DNA of 7,486 nucleotides, taken from positions 1 through 7,486 of the forward strand of contig LGET01000075.1 of NCBI GenBank assembly GCA_001507935.1, read 5' to 3'. Below the pieces are notes generated by a model, which worked only from the letters and a program-made list of their open reading frames with translations, searched no databases and was not told the DNA's origin. Below, one piece after another: positions 6,878 to 7,486 of this stretch; positions within the stretch are counted from its first letter, which is position 1; the number at the start of each line of letters is the position of its first letter. Both the position numbers and the translations under genes were made by a program. This DNA is from Thermococcales archaeon 44_46 (GTDB lineage: Archaea; Methanobacteriota_B; Thermococci; Thermococcales; Thermococcaceae).

Positions 6878-7486
6878 TTACTCCAGAATTGCTATTATAC
6901 CCTTCCATTTTCCACCAAAGCATTCGCTTGCGATGATCTTCTTTTTGGTTATTTCTTCAAGGAATTTTAGTGCAGAGTCGCACTTTTTAAATCCTGTTGC
7001 TATTCCCACTGTAAATCCCTCAATTTCTCTAAATCCGATCCTCTTCTTGTTATCAAGGGTTAGCTTTTCTCCATATTTCCAGAGTATTCTTCTGGGGTCT
7101 AAGAGGTGTTCCTTCTCGATTTCGTCGAGAATTTCTTCAAAATCCCGGATGAAAGACTCTTTTTTCTCTTCTTCTTTTCCAAAAAGGGTGAATCTTCCGG
7201 TTTGCCATTCCCTTAGGAAATAACGGGCGGTCTCTTCCAGATTAACTTTGCCCCCTTTCTCCAGGAGCCCTTTCTTCCTGCCGATAGCTTCAAGAATTTG
7301 CTCTTCATTTTCAAACTCCTCTACCCCATACTTTTCGGTAATTGCTTCTTTTCTGGTTTCTAAAATTCTTTTTATAAGCTTTAATGCTGGTTTAACGGGA
7401 TCTTCAATCTTGTCTGCCGGAAAGCCGCCCCTAATAACGAGTTCGTCAAAGTCATCAATTGGGACGACCCCCGGAGAATCAACTAA
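6878..7486 (-). CDS. Probable circularly permuted GTPase (YlqF/RbgA/Nog2-like), C-terminal part
   Basis: The frame is open from the right edge to a TAA at 6880-6878 and gives 203 residues with no start, so the 5' part is outside the window. It begins LVDSPGVVPIDDFDE. DSPG fits the GTPase G3 motif (DxxG), and the following VVPI resembles YlqF/Nog2-type proteins. About 195 residues follow G3 with no G4 (NKxD) motif, as expected if the G domain is circularly permuted (G4-G5-G1-G2-G3). The rest is charged and mostly helical, with a Lys/Glu-rich middle and a closing KWKGIIAILE. Known members assist large ribosomal subunit assembly in the cytosol. Without the G1 and G4 motifs this is a family-level call. 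It sits directly upstream of trm14 and shares its transcript. Confidence 0.72.
   Translation of the reverse strand, partial: LVDSPGVVPIDDFDELVIRGGFPADKIEDPVKPALKLIKRILETRKEAITEKYGVEEFENEEQILEAIGRKKGLLEKGGKVNLEETARYFLREWQTGRFTLFGKEEEKKESFIRDFEEILDEIEKEHLLDPRRILWKYGEKLTLDNKKRIGFREIEGFTVGIATGFKKCDSALKFLEEITKKKIIASECFGGKWKGIIAILE

Overview
This window looks like a hyperthermophilic euryarchaeon of the order Thermococcales (Thermococcus/Pyrococcus/Palaeococcus group). That is inferred from three things: the gene content (archaeal Trm14-type tRNA methyltransferase, archaeal circularly permuted GTPase, compact PhoU), the strong GGAGGTGA-type ribosome binding sites 4-8 nt before the starts, and bare T-run ends without hairpins. 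I cannot fix the species.

Layout. On the plus strand, 1-618 is the 3' part of a fumarylacetoacetate hydrolase (FAH)-family enzyme. Everything else is on the minus strand. The minus-strand block begins beyond the right edge with the C-terminal part of a probable circularly permuted (YlqF/RbgA/Nog2-like) GTPase (7486-6878). It is followed after 12 nt by a THUMP-domain tRNA guanine-N2-methyltransferase, trm14 (6865-5777). After a 102-nt AT-rich promoter region comes a six-gene phosphate operon read right to left: pstS (lipoprotein phosphate receptor), a xylose-isomerase/endonuclease IV-like TIM-barrel gene, pstC, pstA, pstB and phoU. The phoU end converges on the FAH gene with only 20 nt between the stop codons and a T-run in each direction.

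How the genes work together. PstS captures phosphate outside the membrane, PstC and PstA form the channel, and PstB hydrolyses ATP. PhoU presumably restrains or reads the transporter state. The five genes from the TIM-barrel to phoU are joined by 4-14-nt overlaps or a 4-nt gap, with stop codons inside ribosome binding sites, so they are very likely one transcript with coupled translation. The TIM-barrel gene is the one unexpected member. Every metal-ligand position of endonuclease IV appears to be present, yet it sits inside a phosphate uptake operon, and its substrate cannot be read from the sequence. No PhoB/PhoR-like regulator lies in the window. The pstS promoter carries a repeated ATTGTC/CAAT pattern with 21-bp spacing, which is a candidate operator.

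For three genes (pstS, the TIM-barrel gene, trm14) the longest open frame starts at GTG or TTG, but the ribosome binding site points to an internal ATG; the coordinates here use the ATG. No RNA genes, insertion sequences, CRISPR arrays or long repeats were seen. No stretch over 300 bases lacks a gene.
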